In this document: piece by piece, positions 11,597 to 23,166 of the stretch | Numbering within the stretch: the first letter of the stretch is position 1 | How the letters are laid out: each line of letters opens with the position of its first letter | Assembly (NCBI GenBank): GCA_026874595.1 | Contig: CM049316.1 | Coordinates: 49,788,695-49,852,694, forward strand | Source: Sipunculus nudus | Taxonomy: Eukaryota > Annelida > Sipuncula > Golfingiida > Sipunculidae | Direction of reading: 5' to 3' | Length of the DNA stretch: 64,000 nt | The notes under the pieces: generated by a model | What the model saw: the letters and a program-made list of their open reading frames with translations, nothing else | Databases searched by the model: none | Told to the model about the DNA's origin: nothing | Translations under genes and position numbers: made by a program

Positions 11597-13551
11597 GATA
11601 TTTCTTGGCACCGCAGGTGCCATAGTATCCCGAGACAATTAATCCCCCCCCCCCTTTAAGAATAGGCCCCCCATCTTCAGCAACAATTAATATCAGACCA
11701 CACTCATAGAAAAGGTCATTCTCATAGAAAAGGTCATGATCCAAATTTCAATATACATCATCCCCTAACCCATGTCTATGTATATGCAAGAAATCTGTCC
11801 ATTAGTTTTTGACTTATAATGCTCACAATACTGTTAAGTGGCAATGATGGGGTATTAAATGGCACGAAAACAAGTAAAAGAATAACAGGTGGCACCACCT
11901 GTTTCCCGTACATGACAACACTATCCAAGATCTTCGTTCAAGTTGATTTTTGGACCAATGAATGCATCCCTTATTGAGAAATTAATGATTTTGTGTGATT
12001 TTCACCATATATGGCAATATTCAAGGTCAAGGCCACTCATTGGAAAGGTCATGACCCCTATTCAAATAAACATTATCCTATAACCCATATCCATGTATAT
12101 GCATAATATGAAAGAAATTTGTCCATTAGTTTTTGACTTATAATGCTCACAGGTTATAAATGTACTGTTAAGTGGCAATGATGGGGTATTAAACGGCACG
12201 AAAACAAGTAAAAGAATAACAGGTGGCACCACCTGTTTCCCGTACATGACAACACTATCCAAGATCTTCGTTCATGTTGATTTTTGGACCAATGCATGCA
12301 TCCCTTATTGAGATATTAATGATTTTGTGTAATTTTCACCATATATGGCAATATTTAAGGTCAAGGCCACTCTAACAGGAAAGGTCATGACCCCAATTTA
12401 AATAAACATTATCCTATAACCCATATCCATGTATATGCATAATATGAAAGAAATTTGTCCATTAGTTTTTGACTTATAATGCTAACAGTACTGATAAATG
12501 GCAATGATGGGGTATTAAACGGCACAAAACAAGTAAAAGAATAACAGGTGGGGCCACCTGTTTCCGGTACATGACAATACTTTCCAAGATCTTCGAACAT
12601 GTTGATTTTTGGACCAATGAATGCATCCCTTATTGAGATATTAATGATTTTGTGTAATTTTTCACCATATATGGCAATATTCAAGGTCAAGGCCACTCTA
12701 ATAGGAAAGGTCATGACCCCAATTTAGATATACATCATCCCATAACCCATGTCTATGTATATGCATAATATGAAAGAAATCTGTCCATTAGTTTTTGACT
12801 TATAATGCTCACAGGTTATAAATGTACTGTTAAGTGGCAATGATGGGGTATTAAACGGCACAAAAACAAGTAAAAGAATAACAGGTGGTGCCACCTGTTT
12901 CCGGTACATGACATTACTATCCAAGATCTTCGGTCAAGTTGATTTTTGGACCAATGCATGCATCCCTTATTGAGAAATTAATGATTTTGTGTGATTTTCA
13001 CCATATATGGCAATATTCAAGGTCAAGGCCACTCTCATAGGAAAGGTCATGACCCCAATTTAAATAAACATCATCCCATAACCCATATCTATGTATTTGC
13101 ATAATATGAAAGAAATCTGTCCATTAGTTTTTGACTTATAATGCTCACAGTACTGTCAAGTAGCAATTTTGGGGATATTAAACGGCATGAAAACAAGTAA
13201 AGAATAATAGGTGGAGCCACCAGTTTCTGGAACATGACAACCCTATCCATGATCTTCGATCAACTTGATTTTGGGATCAATCCATGCAAGTTTTCTTGAG
13301 ATATTTAAGAATTTGTGTGATTTTCCCCAAAACTGAACCTATTCAAGGTCAAGGTCACTCTCCTAGTAGAGGTCATGACCTCATTTTAAATAGGCGTCGT
13401 CCTCTCACCCATATCTATACATATACCAAGTTTGGTAAAGATCCGTGAAATATTTTTTGAGTTATTGTGTCCAAAAGAAATCTCTGCTGCGGCGGCGGCG
13501 GCCCGACCGTGCCTAAACCATAGTATCTCCAGACTATGTCTGGCGATACAA
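11597..13551 (+). mobile_element. F3 element with about 330-bp tandem units
   Basis: The 5' end is GATATTTCTTGGCACC with hairpin GGCACC-gca-GGTGCC and the motif GTATCCC. The 3' end is a decayed hairpin followed by GATACAA. TA flanks both ends (11595-11596 and 13552-13553). The body has about 4.5 units of 316-347 bp, each with a GGTGGCACCACC-like palindrome (11888, 12222, 12547, 12894, 13210) and aggtcatgacc text. A GCGGCGGCGGC run precedes the 3' end, as in other F3 copies. Confidence 0.82.
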
Positions 13552-13553
13552 TA

Positions 13554-13833
13554 AATGAAAGATTGAATGAAGGAAGGAAAGAATGAATGAAAGGCTGAAT
13601 GATAGACAGATTGAGTGAAAAAAAGATTGATTTATAGACAGACAAAATAAAAGAAAGAATTAATGAGAGAAAGATTGAATGAATGAAAGAAAGAATGAAC
13701 GAAAAAAGATTGAATGAAAGAAAGATTGAATGAATGAATGAATGGATGAAAGAAAGAATGGATGAAAGACAGACAAAATAAATGAAAGATTGAATGAAGG
13801 AAGGAAAAAATGAATGAAAGAAAGAAGAATAAA
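13554..13833 (+). repeat. GAAT/GAAA microsatellite, left part
   Basis: Purine-rich low-complexity repeat built on gaatgaa, gaaagaa and gattgaatg. The antisense reading frames rich in Ser, Phe and Ile are products of this repeat. The same repeat resumes at 15700, so the F1 copy between them inserted into it. Confidence 0.9.
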
Positions 13834-15699
13834 AACAAGGGACCTAAGGGTCACTGTGCTCAGCTGACGTTAACCTTGAAGGTAAAAATCTGAAATAATA
13901 TCAAATGGAGATAAAGTGTAAGAGGAAGAGGTAATAAAGGCCATGGTTGGTTTATATGATTGGTTTGTATTGATGAGCAGGAAATTGTTGCAAAAAATAT
14001 TTTGTGACCTGACCATGTGTTTCCTAATGTTGAAACTAAAGCATGTGAGCAGTTTGTGAACAAATGATCTGTACTATTACCATGATCATTAGTTGGTTTT
14101 TTGATTAACTGTTGACATTTCAATAGTTTACACATTTGTTCAATCAAATCTATTTTTTTGTATAATATATATTATTAAATATATGTATTTTTTTTATGAA
14201 ATGTATACAGTTGAAATAGAGCTAATAAACAACATAAACAGGGCAAACAAAGCCTGATCTCAAATTCTGCTGAGGCAGGAAAATAATGAACAAATGTTTG
14301 TATTAAATCCTGATTTTTTTATCACATCAATTATTTCCTAATTTAAGTTTATATTTCTATACATTTCCAATTTAACATATATATCTGAATATAAAAGTTG
14401 ATTCATAATTCTCAATTGCATCATCATAAATCTCAATCTTGTCAGATAACACCACATCATGCATACAAATGTTTATTTATTTTTTACCACAAAAATATAT
14501 CTTTTAAATCTGCAAAACAATAAATATCTAAAAATAATACTTGATTTAGATTTCACAATTTTTAATTGTGTCTTTATTTATCCATAATGTGCTTCATATT
14601 TTATAATAATTTAAGCATACTGATGGGTTCAATTATATTTGTTAAAATCATTTAAAAGAAATTTGATTTCTTTAAAAATGTTACATTACACAACATTGCA
14701 TCTTCTTGATTACACCTTGAATTATTTTTTCAATGAAAGTTTTTGCATATCGGAGTGGAAACAGCATTACATTTAAGGAGATACAGTGAAAACAATAACA
14801 ATTAGTGCAAAACACTTGGTGGGTTGGGTTTGCGGGGGGGGCGGGGGGGGGGGGAGGGGGTGATATGAGAATAACTGTACAGCAGGGGATCTCCCCCAGT
14901 TAACAAATCAAAAACCCTGGCATAGCTGACTTCCAGTGACCTGGAGTGGGACCCTGCATCTGTAATCAAAGCAAGTGACTACAGAAGAAAAAATCAATAA
15001 CTAGCTTAATTTTCAAGCTTTTATTTTCAAATTTCAGATTTAGACAAACTGAATATTTATGTTTACATGCTGTGAAAATTAAATCAATGGTGCTTACAGG
15101 AAAAAAACGTGCCATGGTCAAAGTTGGCCAAAATTTAAGGTACTGATTTTTTTTTTTATGTTAATAACTTAAAAAATTTACAAAATTCAGATCTAATTTT
15201 CGGTAAACAATTGAATCATGATTAAACATAGTTATATACTTGAGAAAATAGACTCTAGTTTCAAAATTTTTCATGTTAAGTGAGTTATTATTTTTCCTGA
15301 TTTTTTACAAAGTCCATTATGTATGGGCCCATAACTTAAAGAATTTATAGTTTACAGACTTAATTTCTTGCATGTACATAGGAACAATATAGAGGAATAT
15401 TTATGGTAAATATGAGGAAAAACAGATGAGTGGTTTTGATATTAGGCAGTCCTGAAGTGTGAAAATAGGATTTTAATAAAAAATTGAGGTTTTTCCTTAA
15501 TTTCTCAAAGGAACGAAGTCGCAAAGACCCAGTTTTCGGCTTAGTAGGAGATCTTGGGGACATCTAACATTATGCTGAATTTTTTTGATTCCTAGGTCTT
15601 CTGGTTTCAAAACGTGCCACATCTAAGGAAGGACGGACGGACGACGGACAATGGACCACGACTATAGCTCAGATGACTTATAGTCAGCTGAGCTAAAAA
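13834..15699 (+). mobile_element. F1 element, uninterrupted reference copy (1.87 kb)
   Basis: The 5' end is AACAAGGGACC, then inner motif GCTCAGCTGA at 13858-13867. The 3' end is the nested hairpin TAGCTCAG-A-TGACT-tat-AGTCA-G-CTGAGCTA at 15665-15695, which contains the inverse TCAGCTGAGC at 15684-15693, followed by AAAA. A G-run lies at ~14835-14860 and an ACGG microsatellite near 15627. Both flanks are the same GAAT/GAAA repeat. No transposase or reverse transcriptase is recognisable. This copy best defines the family. Confidence 0.88.
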
Positions 15700-16285
15700 T
15701 GAAAGAAAGATAGAAGGAATGAAGGAAAGAATAAACGACAGATTGAATGAAAGAAAGATTGAATGATAGACAGACAAAATGAAAGAAAGATTAAATGAGA
15801 GAAAGATTTAATGAAAGAATGAAAGAAGGAATTAATGAAAAAATATTTAATGAAAGAAATATTGAATGAATGAATGAATCAAAGAAAGAATGGATGATAG
15901 ACAGACAAAATAAATGAAAGTTTGAATGAAGGAAGGAAAGAATGAATGAAAGAAAGAACAAGGAAAAAAAATGGAAGAAAATCTGAAGGAATGAAGGAAG
16001 GAAAGAATGACTGATAGACAGATTGAATGAAAGAAAGATTGAATGATAGACAGACAAAATAAATGAAAGTTTGAATAAGATTGAATGAATGAAAGAATGA
16101 ATTGAAACAGATTTAAAGAACGAAAGGTTGAATGATTAAATGAAAGAAATATTGAATGATAGACAGACAAAATAAATGAAAGATTGAAGTAATGAAGGAA
16201 GGAAAGAATGAATGATAGACAATTTGAATGAAAGAAAAATTGAATGATAGACAGACAATATGAATAAAAGATTGAATGAGAGAAA
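15700..16285 (+). repeat. GAAT/GAAA microsatellite, right part
   Basis: Continuation of the purine-rich repeat, with phrases such as gatagacagacaaaataaatg repeated several times. It ends in ordinary AT-rich sequence. Confidence 0.9.
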
Positions 16286-16837
16286 GATTGAACATCTTTT
16301 TAAATTGTATATATACAAAATTCTAATAAACTTTTTCAGCTCTTTTAGTTTAAAGATGGTGTCAATTCCCACTTTTGAATTTCTGTTTTATGTATATATC
16401 TCAACAACAACAGTTTTTCACTTTTTAATATTTTCTAGTACAGTAGTTGAATTTTATACATGTAACAGCAATACACCAGTTCTGATTCTTTGATTCACAC
16501 ATGCTCACTTGTACATTTTTGGTTTATGTAGTTTATCACAAATTTCATATTTCGGTTTTCATACCTCTTTATATATTGTATATATTAAATTCTAATAAAC
16601 TTTGTCATTTCCCTTTGAGTTAGAATATGGTGTCATGCGTTTCACACAAACTATTAAGTGTAAGAGTGTGTGCGTGTGTCAAATGTTTTCTGAGTGGATA
16701 TACATACTGAGCTATGCCATAGGCCTAACTTGTCCAAATGGAATTTGAATCGCGCGCAGATGAAATAATATTGTGTATTATAAACATAACATTGGTTATT
16801 TCATAACAGTTTAGGCGGCTTTGACATGTATATTACT
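16286..16837. other. AT-rich intron sequence, nothing recognised
   Basis: Two phrases of the type tatatacaaaattctaataaactt (16308 and 16575) suggest an old internal duplication. No gene or element end is seen. Confidence 0.5.
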
Positions 16838-16998
16838 TTGGTCTGAGATCGTAGCTGCCCGATCGCAAAGTGGTCCGAGATCATAGTGGCCAGATACAAA
16901 GTGGTCTGAGATCGTCGGCCCAGTGGTCCGAGATCGTAATGGTCCGATCTGAAGTGGTCCGACTTTGTGTGGGCCGAGATGTAAAAGGTCCGAGATCA
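16838..16998 (+). repeat. Small minisatellite built on GGTCCGAGATC
   Basis: GGTCYGAGATC recurs about six times at irregular 20-32 base spacing, mixed with GTGGTCCGA and GCCCGATCG. The tract is clearly more GC-rich than its surroundings and ends where F2 begins. Confidence 0.8.
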
Positions 16999-16999
16999 C

Positions 17000-17616
17000 C
17001 AGGTACGGCACTACCCTAGGATCATTTCTGTGCCATATTAAACAATTTGGCCATATGGTTTCAGAGAAGAAGTTTTTTATAGCCCTCAGTGTGAAACAGG
17101 CACTGATGACCCTGTAAAAAAAAGGCCGATGCAGGTGGCATCACCAATACCTCAATTTTAGATATGACTCATGTGACCAACATTGGCATAAAATTTGGTG
17201 ATGATAGCTCCAGCTGTTTCTGAGATTTAAATTTTAATATGCTTTTTGCACAGTTAACAAAGTTCAACCTCCTGTAACTCGGCCAAAAATCTCCTAACTG
17301 GAACCATTCGAACAAACTTGAGAAAGATTTGTTCCAGGGATCATTTCTGTGAAATATTGGACAATTTGGCTGGACAGTTTCGGAGAAGAAGATTTTTAAA
17401 GCTTTTTTAGCATTTCCCTATAAAATCTAAGAAAATGCAGTTAGAAAAAAAATAAACTAAATCCTATATAGTTTTTTGGATGACTGATTATTTGCAAATA
17501 ATTTGGTGATGCTAGCTCCTGCCGTTTTTGAGACAGCTATGGTTAACATACAGATGACGCACGACGCACGACGGATGCTGCCGCATCATAGCATAAGCTC
17601 ACAGGTTCGCTAAAAA
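17000..17616 (+). mobile_element. F2 3' part
   Basis: F2 core text (cctcaatttagatatgactcatg and gatgatagctccagc types) with a mutated palindrome near 17136. It ends in GCATAAGCTCACAGG plus TTCGCTAAAAA at about 17591-17616. No 5' end is attached. Confidence 0.75.
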
Positions 17617-17719
17617 TATCAGTTTTTATTATTCAACTTGGTCATTATCATTAGCATTAAAAGAGTGATCATTTATGACCTGATAACTGCTCATCACATT
17701 GCTGTTCAAGTGCACTTAC

Positions 17720-17836
17720 TATTTGTAATATAGGCTTGTTCTTGGCCAGGGCAAGCAAACCAAGCCAGTGGCCAAGGTTCTTTAGCAGAGAACGATCAGA
17801 AAAGTTTGCAAACCCTTTATCACTCCGCAACAAAAC
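17720..17836 (-). CDS. CNOT1: CNOT1 exon: MIF4G domain, [11 protein letters not shown] segment
   Basis: This exon encodes 39 residues in phase 0: [16 protein letters not shown], then [19 protein letters not shown] and ILQI. It follows ETYRNIK and precedes DIDIKALLYEAY, the exact order in animal CNOT1 (vertebrate form [27 protein letters not shown], split here). The minus-strand acceptor is gcttcacag before 17836 and the donor is gtaagt after 17720. An F1 5' terminus begins 45 nt upstream of the acceptor (17882) and an F2 3' terminus lies about 104 nt past the donor (17616). This short exon therefore stands on a small island of host sequence between elements. Confidence 0.96.
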
Positions 17837-17881
17837 CTGTGAAGCAACAAAAACTGTTAATGTTACATTGACTAATAATAT

Positions 17882-19234
17882 AACAAGGGACCTGTGGATC
17901 ATGGTGCTCAGCTGATTTTAAGAGAACATCTGTGTAAAATCCTACAATATGGAAATGAGGCAACAATTTTTTTTATAACACCATTTGATAAATGTTAACA
18001 AAACACACAAGGAATTGCCTGTGTACTTGAAGGTGGTCCATCTAATAAAGAAATTGGATATATAATGTAAAAAACGCAAGATAAAGGTCAGATAAGTAAT
18101 CATTATATTGGAAATGACCCAGAAAGGTAACAAATTCAACCACAATCTACACTAATAGCAATTCAAGTGCCTGTGATTTATCCTTCAGAGGCCAGCTGTG
18201 GTTGAATACACAGATGCTCACTGTTTTAAACTCTTCATTCAAAATGTTCATTCATCTAGCATGACCACGACAGATTAAACTAATCTCGTAATAAGGGTCT
18301 AACAAGGGACCCATGGGTCATGGCGCTCAGCTGTTATATATGATAAACAAGGCCTACAGGCCTAATGCGAACTTGTGCATTAGGGAAATACACCAGGTAT
18401 AATGCTTCAATGCTGGACCATTACTTCCCATGTATATGAACAATGCAAGTACTAAACATTTTGAATAAGAAACAATTACACAAACATCACTGCTGAAATT
18501 CTGGCATGGGTGCACACAACAAACAAGGGACCCATGGGTCACGTCGCTCAGCTGAATTTTGGAAAATATTAGTAACTGCAAAATATTTTATTTCTTTTGG
18601 TTTTTCATGTATATTTCCATTTGAAAAGCTTAGAAAAAATGGCCCTGCTGAAATGAACCTCTGTAAATTAGAGCAAAATGGACATGAGCTAAAGCATATG
18701 CACTGTGTAATAAATGAAATTTTTGGCCTGAAACAATTTAGTGATGCACCTAGGAAAAAAATGGGCCTATGGTAAATGTTATATAAAAGTTACATTTCAT
18801 AAACAAATATTGTGTGAAGGTAATTAAGTTTTCAGAAGTTAAATATATAGCCATAATAGTTAAAAATTAATCCCACAAAGTTTGACCAATATTACTGATT
18901 TTAAAACTAAGTTTAACAGAGTATTCACACCTAGGCTCGGCCAACTTTAAGAGATATGAATGAAATGCTACAAAGTATTTATATCTTCTTAAATCTTGTT
19001 AAATCTATCTTAAATATATCTCATTTGAATATTAGGATTAAATTCCTGAACATTTTTTTCTTAAAAAAAAATCAAAATTGTCCAAGTCTCAACAAAAAGA
19101 ATTTATTTAACGTTAAAATTATAAGATTCGTCTTGTTTATTAGTCCTGTATATTGTAGGGTTGGGTGGGGGGAGGGGTCTCTGTTGTAACTGCTGGTTGC
19201 TGAAAAAAATGTGAAATTATAAGATTAATCTTGT
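17882..19234 (+). mobile_element. Cluster of four stacked F1/F2 5' ends
   Basis: F1 5' termini start at 17882, 18302 and 18522 and an F2 5' terminus at 18347. Each has its hairpin and inner motif, but none is followed by its 3' end. The F2 at 18347 cuts F1 only ~45 bases in, and the F1 at 18522 in turn cuts F2. The F1 text after 18522 resembles 53819-54200. A G-rich tract sits near 19155. Sequence from about 18780 to 19234 is AT-rich and otherwise unassigned. Confidence 0.7.
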
Positions 19235-19938
19235 TTATTGTACAGGTCTGTCAACAGAATCTGGTGTGGGGGGGGGGGGGGGGGGGGTAGAGAGAGAAAG
19301 GCTCCCTGAGAGGTATGTACCATGTTTCATAACAATCCACCAAATGCTTCCTGAGAAATAAGCTCCTAAGTTTTTTTCTATACTAAGCTCTGTGACCTTG
19401 AAAAGTAGGTCAAGACCACCCATCTTTGAACTTGACCAAGATTTTGTAAATATAATGCAATAGCACTGAAGTAATGAAGTTCCTGTGTTGAATACCTTTG
19501 GAGATATCCTGCACAAAAGGCCAAAATTGAAAAATCCGGTAAAATTTTATTAAAAAATCAGAAATTGCAGGTGGCGCCACCAAAATTGAGCAGCACGTAC
19601 TGACCATCAGTCCCAAAGATCATAGTAAGTTTTGTGAAAATCCACACAATGGTTCCTGAGATATAAGCTTCTGAGTGTTTTTCCATAATCCGCTCTAAAA
19701 ATGTAGGAAAATGGGTCAAGGTCACCCATCTTCGAACTTGACCGAGATTTTATCTATATACATCTTCACTGATGAAATAAAATTCCAACGGTGAATCCTT
19801 TTAGAGATATCCCGCTCACAGGTAAAAGTTAACAGACGCGGAACGTGCGGACGAACACCGGACAGACAGATGGACAGACGGATAGATGGACAGCTTGGGT
19901 GACGACAATGGCCTATCAGCTTATGAGCTGAGGGCTAT
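19235..19938 (+). mobile_element. F6 element body and 3' end
   Basis: Two modules of roughly 300 bp contain ccaaatgcttcctgag, gtaggtcaaggtcaccc and an exact GGTGGCGCCACC at 19570-19581. The 3' end has an acagacggat microsatellite, agcttgggtgacgacaatg and a decayed terminal hairpin ending GAGCTGAGGGCT near 19934. A run of about 19 G lies at 19269-19287. The 5' terminus was not found. Confidence 0.7.
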
Positions 19939-19939
19939 G

Positions 19940-20645
19940 GCTGTACATGTACATTTGTCATGAAAATTTATTTTTTTTCATGAAATTTTCTATGTTAAGG
20001 AGCCGTAAAACAATCAAAAGTAGGTCAACCAGGAAGAAACACGAACTCAATCTATAACTGGTCATTATCTGCCCACACATAAAAAATCAGGGCGGTATCT
20101 GCAGGCATTGCTGAAAAAAAGTCTCTACATATGCATTTGTTATGAAAATTTCTATTTTTCATGAAACTTTCTATGTTCAGGAGCAGTCAAATGGTCAAAA
20201 GTACATCAACTGGGTCAAAACAAGAACTGGATCTGTAACTGGTCATTATCTGCCAACACACCAAAAATCAGGTCCGTATCTGCAGGCATTGCAAAAAAAG
20301 GTCCGTACATGTGCACTTGTCATGAAAATTTATATTTTTTATGAAATTTTCTATGTTAGGGCACAGTCAAACGGTCAAAAGTAGGTCAACTGGGACAAAA
20401 CGTAAACTCGATCTGTAACTCATCAATATCTGCCCACACACAAAAATCAGGCCAATATCTGCAGGCACTGCGAAAAAAAGTCCGTACATGTGTATTTGTC
20501 ATGAAAATTTCTATTTTTCATGAAATTTTCTATGTTTGGGAGCCGTAAAACGGTCATAAGTAGGTCAACTGGGACGAAACACGAACTCGATCTGTAACTA
20601 GTCAATATCTGCATACATGCCAAAAATCAGGCTAATATCTGCAGG
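19940..20645 (+). repeat. F4-type 180-bp tandem array (about 4 units)
   Basis: The units repeat at ~179-180 bp with landmarks gtccgtacatgtg, catgaaattttctatg, aaaagtaggtcaac, cgaactcgatctgtaac and atctgcaggcattgc. The same unit forms the body of the F4 pieces at 21200-21612 (inverted) and 22200-23112. No F4 terminus is attached here, and an F6 5' end follows at once. Confidence 0.85.
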
Positions 20646-20656
20646 CATTGTGAAAA

Positions 20657-21151
20657 CTAAAAAATCAGCAGAAGCTGACAAAAGCCCTCAGCTTAAAGAA
20701 CAGTGTTTAGAGGTGGTAACAGTAACAAGTACTAAATATCTGTTCTCACATGGATGCATATCTGTACATGTCTCAGTTATAAATTCAAAATGGAGAGGTA
20801 TGTACCATGATTCATAACAATCCACCAAATGCTTCCTGAAAAATAAGCTTCTAAGTTTTATTCTATTATAAGCTCTGTGACCTTGAAAAGTAGGTCAAGG
20901 TCATCCATCTTTGAACAAGACCGTAATTTTGTTGATTTTGTTGAAATAAAATTCCTATGGTGAATCCTTTTAGAGATATACCGCTCACAAGGCCAAAGTT
21001 GAAAAATCCAAGAAAAATTAATTAAAAATCAGAAATTGTAGGTGGCGCCCCCAAACTTGTGCAGCAATTACAGACCATCAGTCCCTATGATCATAGTTAG
21101 TATTGTGAAAATCCCAATGGTTCCTGAGAAATAAGCTTCTAAATGTTTTTT
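20657..21151 (+). mobile_element. F6 element, 5' half
   Basis: The 5' hairpin TCAGC-agaa-GCTGA (20665-20678) is followed by inner motif AGCCCTCAGC (20683-20692), then F6 module text with GGTGGCGCCCCC near 21042. It stops at ...aaatgttttt. The matching continuation, ttctataatcagctc, is found in inverted orientation ending at 22144. Confidence 0.75.
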
Positions 21152-21612
21152 TATGCCCCCGCCACTTTAACAAAGTGGCCGGGGCATATAGTTTTACCCA
21201 TGTCCGTCACTCCGTCCTTCCGTCATTCCGAAATCAAACAGTTGTACGGACTTGTTTTCACAATGCCTGCAGATATTGGCCTGATTTTTGGTGTGTGGGC
21301 AGATATAGACCAGTAACAGATCGAGTTCGCGTTTCGTCCCGGTTGACCTACTTTTGACCGTTTTACGGCTTCTAAACTTAGAAAATTTCATGAAAAATAG
21401 AAATTTTCATGACAAATACACATGTACGGATTTTTTTGCGCAATGCCTGCAGATATTGGCCTGATTTTTTGGTGTGTGGGCAGATAATGACCAGTTACAG
21501 ATCGAGTTCGTGTTTTGTCCCGGTTGACCTACTTTTGACCGTTTTACGGCTCCTAAACTTAGAAAATTTCATGAAAAATAGAAATTTTCATGACAAATAC
21601 ACATGTACAGAC
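21152..21612 (-). mobile_element. F4 element 3' half with long terminal hairpin, minus orientation
   Basis: Its 3' terminus forms a 17-bp hairpin at 21152-21188 with one mismatch and a 3-base loop (arms TATGCCCCCGCCACTTT and AAAGTGGCCGGGGCATA). The inner motif ATGCCCCCGCC at 21153-21163 equals the one at the F4 5' end (22168-22178), so the two are inverted repeats within one element. About two 180-bp units follow. Confidence 0.8.
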
Positions 21613-22144
21613 TTTTTAGCCCTCAGCCCTTAGGCTGATGGGCTATTGTCGTCACCCAAGCTGTCCATCCGTCCGTCCGTCCGGCGTCCGTTTACTTTTA
21701 CCTTGTGAGCGGGATATCTTGAAAAGGATTCACCGTCAGAATTTTATTTCCTCGGTAAAGATGTATATCGACAAAATCTCGGTCAGGTTCGAAGATGGGT
21801 GACCTTGACCTATTTTTCTACATTTTAGAGCTGATTCTAGAAAAACACTTAGATGCTTATTACTCAGGAACCATTTGGTGGATTTTCACAAAACTTACTA
21901 TGATTTATGGGACTGATAGTTTGTAGCTACTACACAAGTTTGGTGGCGCCACCTACAATTTCTGATTTTTAATGAATTTTTATCAGATTTTTAAACTTTG
22001 AGCTTGTGAGCGGGATATCTCTAAAAGGATTCACGATAGGAATTTTATTTTTTCGGTGAAGATGTATATTGCCAAAATCTTGGTCAAGTTCGAAGATGGG
22101 TGACCTTGACCTATTTTTCTGCGTTTTAGAGCTGATTATAGAAA
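21613..22144 (-). mobile_element. F6 element 3' half, minus orientation
   Basis: Read on the minus strand it ends in a nested hairpin TAGCCC-at-CAGCC-taag-GGCTG-a-GGGCTA plus TTTT complement, with the AGCCCTCAGC motif at 21618-21627. A CCGTCCGT microsatellite follows, and an exact palindrome lies at 21942-21953. Its internal break at 22144 fits base for base onto the break of the plus-strand half at 21151. Confidence 0.78.
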
Positions 22145-23112
22145 CTAGATGTGTCGGAACGACACAAATGCCCCCGCCTGGGGCAAATTAGAAACATTTG
22201 TAAAATTTTGAAAATTTTTTAAGTTCAGGAGGTGTTGTATGGTCAAAAGTAGGTCAATAAGGGCAAAATGCAAACTCGATCTGTAACGGGTCATTATCAA
22301 GCAACACACCAAAAATCATGCCAGTATATGCAGGCATTGTGAAAAAAAGTCCATACATGTGCATTTTCCATAAAAATTTCTGTCTTTCATGAAATTTTCT
22401 ATGTTTAGGAGCCGTAAAACAATGAAAAGTAGGTCAACCGGGACGAAACGCGAACTCGATCTGTAACTGTCATTATCTGCCCACACATAAAAAATCAGGG
22501 TGGTATCTGCAGGCCTTGAGGAAAAAAAGTCAGTACATATATGCATTTGTTATGAAAATTTCTATTTTTCATGAAACTTTCTATGTTCAGGAGCAGTCAA
22601 ATGGTCAAAAGTAGGTCAACTGGGACAAAACAAGAACTCGATCTGTAACTGGTCATTATCTGCCTACACACCAATAATCAGGCCCGTATCTGCAGGCACT
22701 GCGAAAAAAAGTCCATACATGTGCACTTTTTTATGAAATTTTCTATGTTAGAGCACCGTCAAATGGTCAAAAGTAGGTCAACTGGGACAAAACGCGAACT
22801 CGATCTGTAACTTGTCAATATCTGCCAACACACCAAAAATCAGGCCAATATCTGCAGGCATTGCGAAAAAAAGTCCGTACATGTGTATTTGTCATGAAAT
22901 TTCATATTTTTCATGAAATTTTCTATGTTCAGGAGCCGTTAAACGGTCAAAAGTAGGTCAACCGGGACAAAACGCGAACTCGATCTGTAACTGGTCATTA
23001 TCTGCCTACACACAAAAAATCAGGCAAATATCTGCAGGCATTGCCAAAAAAAGTCCGTACATGTGTATTTGTCATGAAAATTGCGAAAGGCATTGCGAAA
23101 AAAAGTCCGCGG
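22145..23112 (+). mobile_element. F4 element, 5' half
   Basis: CTAGAT is followed by hairpin GTGTCG-gaa-CGACAC (22151-22165) and inner motif ATGCCCCCGCC (22168-22178), then about five 180-bp units. It has no F4 3' end; near 23107 it passes into an F3 3' terminus. Confidence 0.8.
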
Positions 23113-23166
23113 CGGCGGTGGGACCGTCGTGAAACCATAGTATCCCAACTTTGTCTGGGGATACAA
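23113..23166 (+). mobile_element. F3 3' terminus
   Basis: GGCGGCGGTGGGACCGTCGTG leads (slightly decayed relative to 61090-61118) to a hairpin GTATCCC-aactttgtctg-GGGATAC and then AATA. This is the F3 end found at 13551, 33620 and 61148, here attached to an F4 array. Confidence 0.8.

Noticed and set aside
13860-14147. 95-codon minus-strand frame recurring in F1 copies (37606-37899, 54260-54481, 61035-61229)
   Set aside because: The frame is broken or shifted in other copies, starts and stops differ, and there is no protein family resemblance. The repetition reflects repeated DNA.
15360-15563. 67-73 codon minus-strand frames of similar sequence at 15360, 24780, 30246, 40066, 48822 and 62510
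   Set aside because: They are antisense readings of the shared F1 core, vary in length and are Phe/Leu/Ile-rich as expected from AT-rich repeats. No motif is visible.
13632-16295. Ser/Phe/Ile-rich minus-strand frames
   Set aside because: They are the complement of the GAAT/GAAA microsatellite, not a membrane protein.
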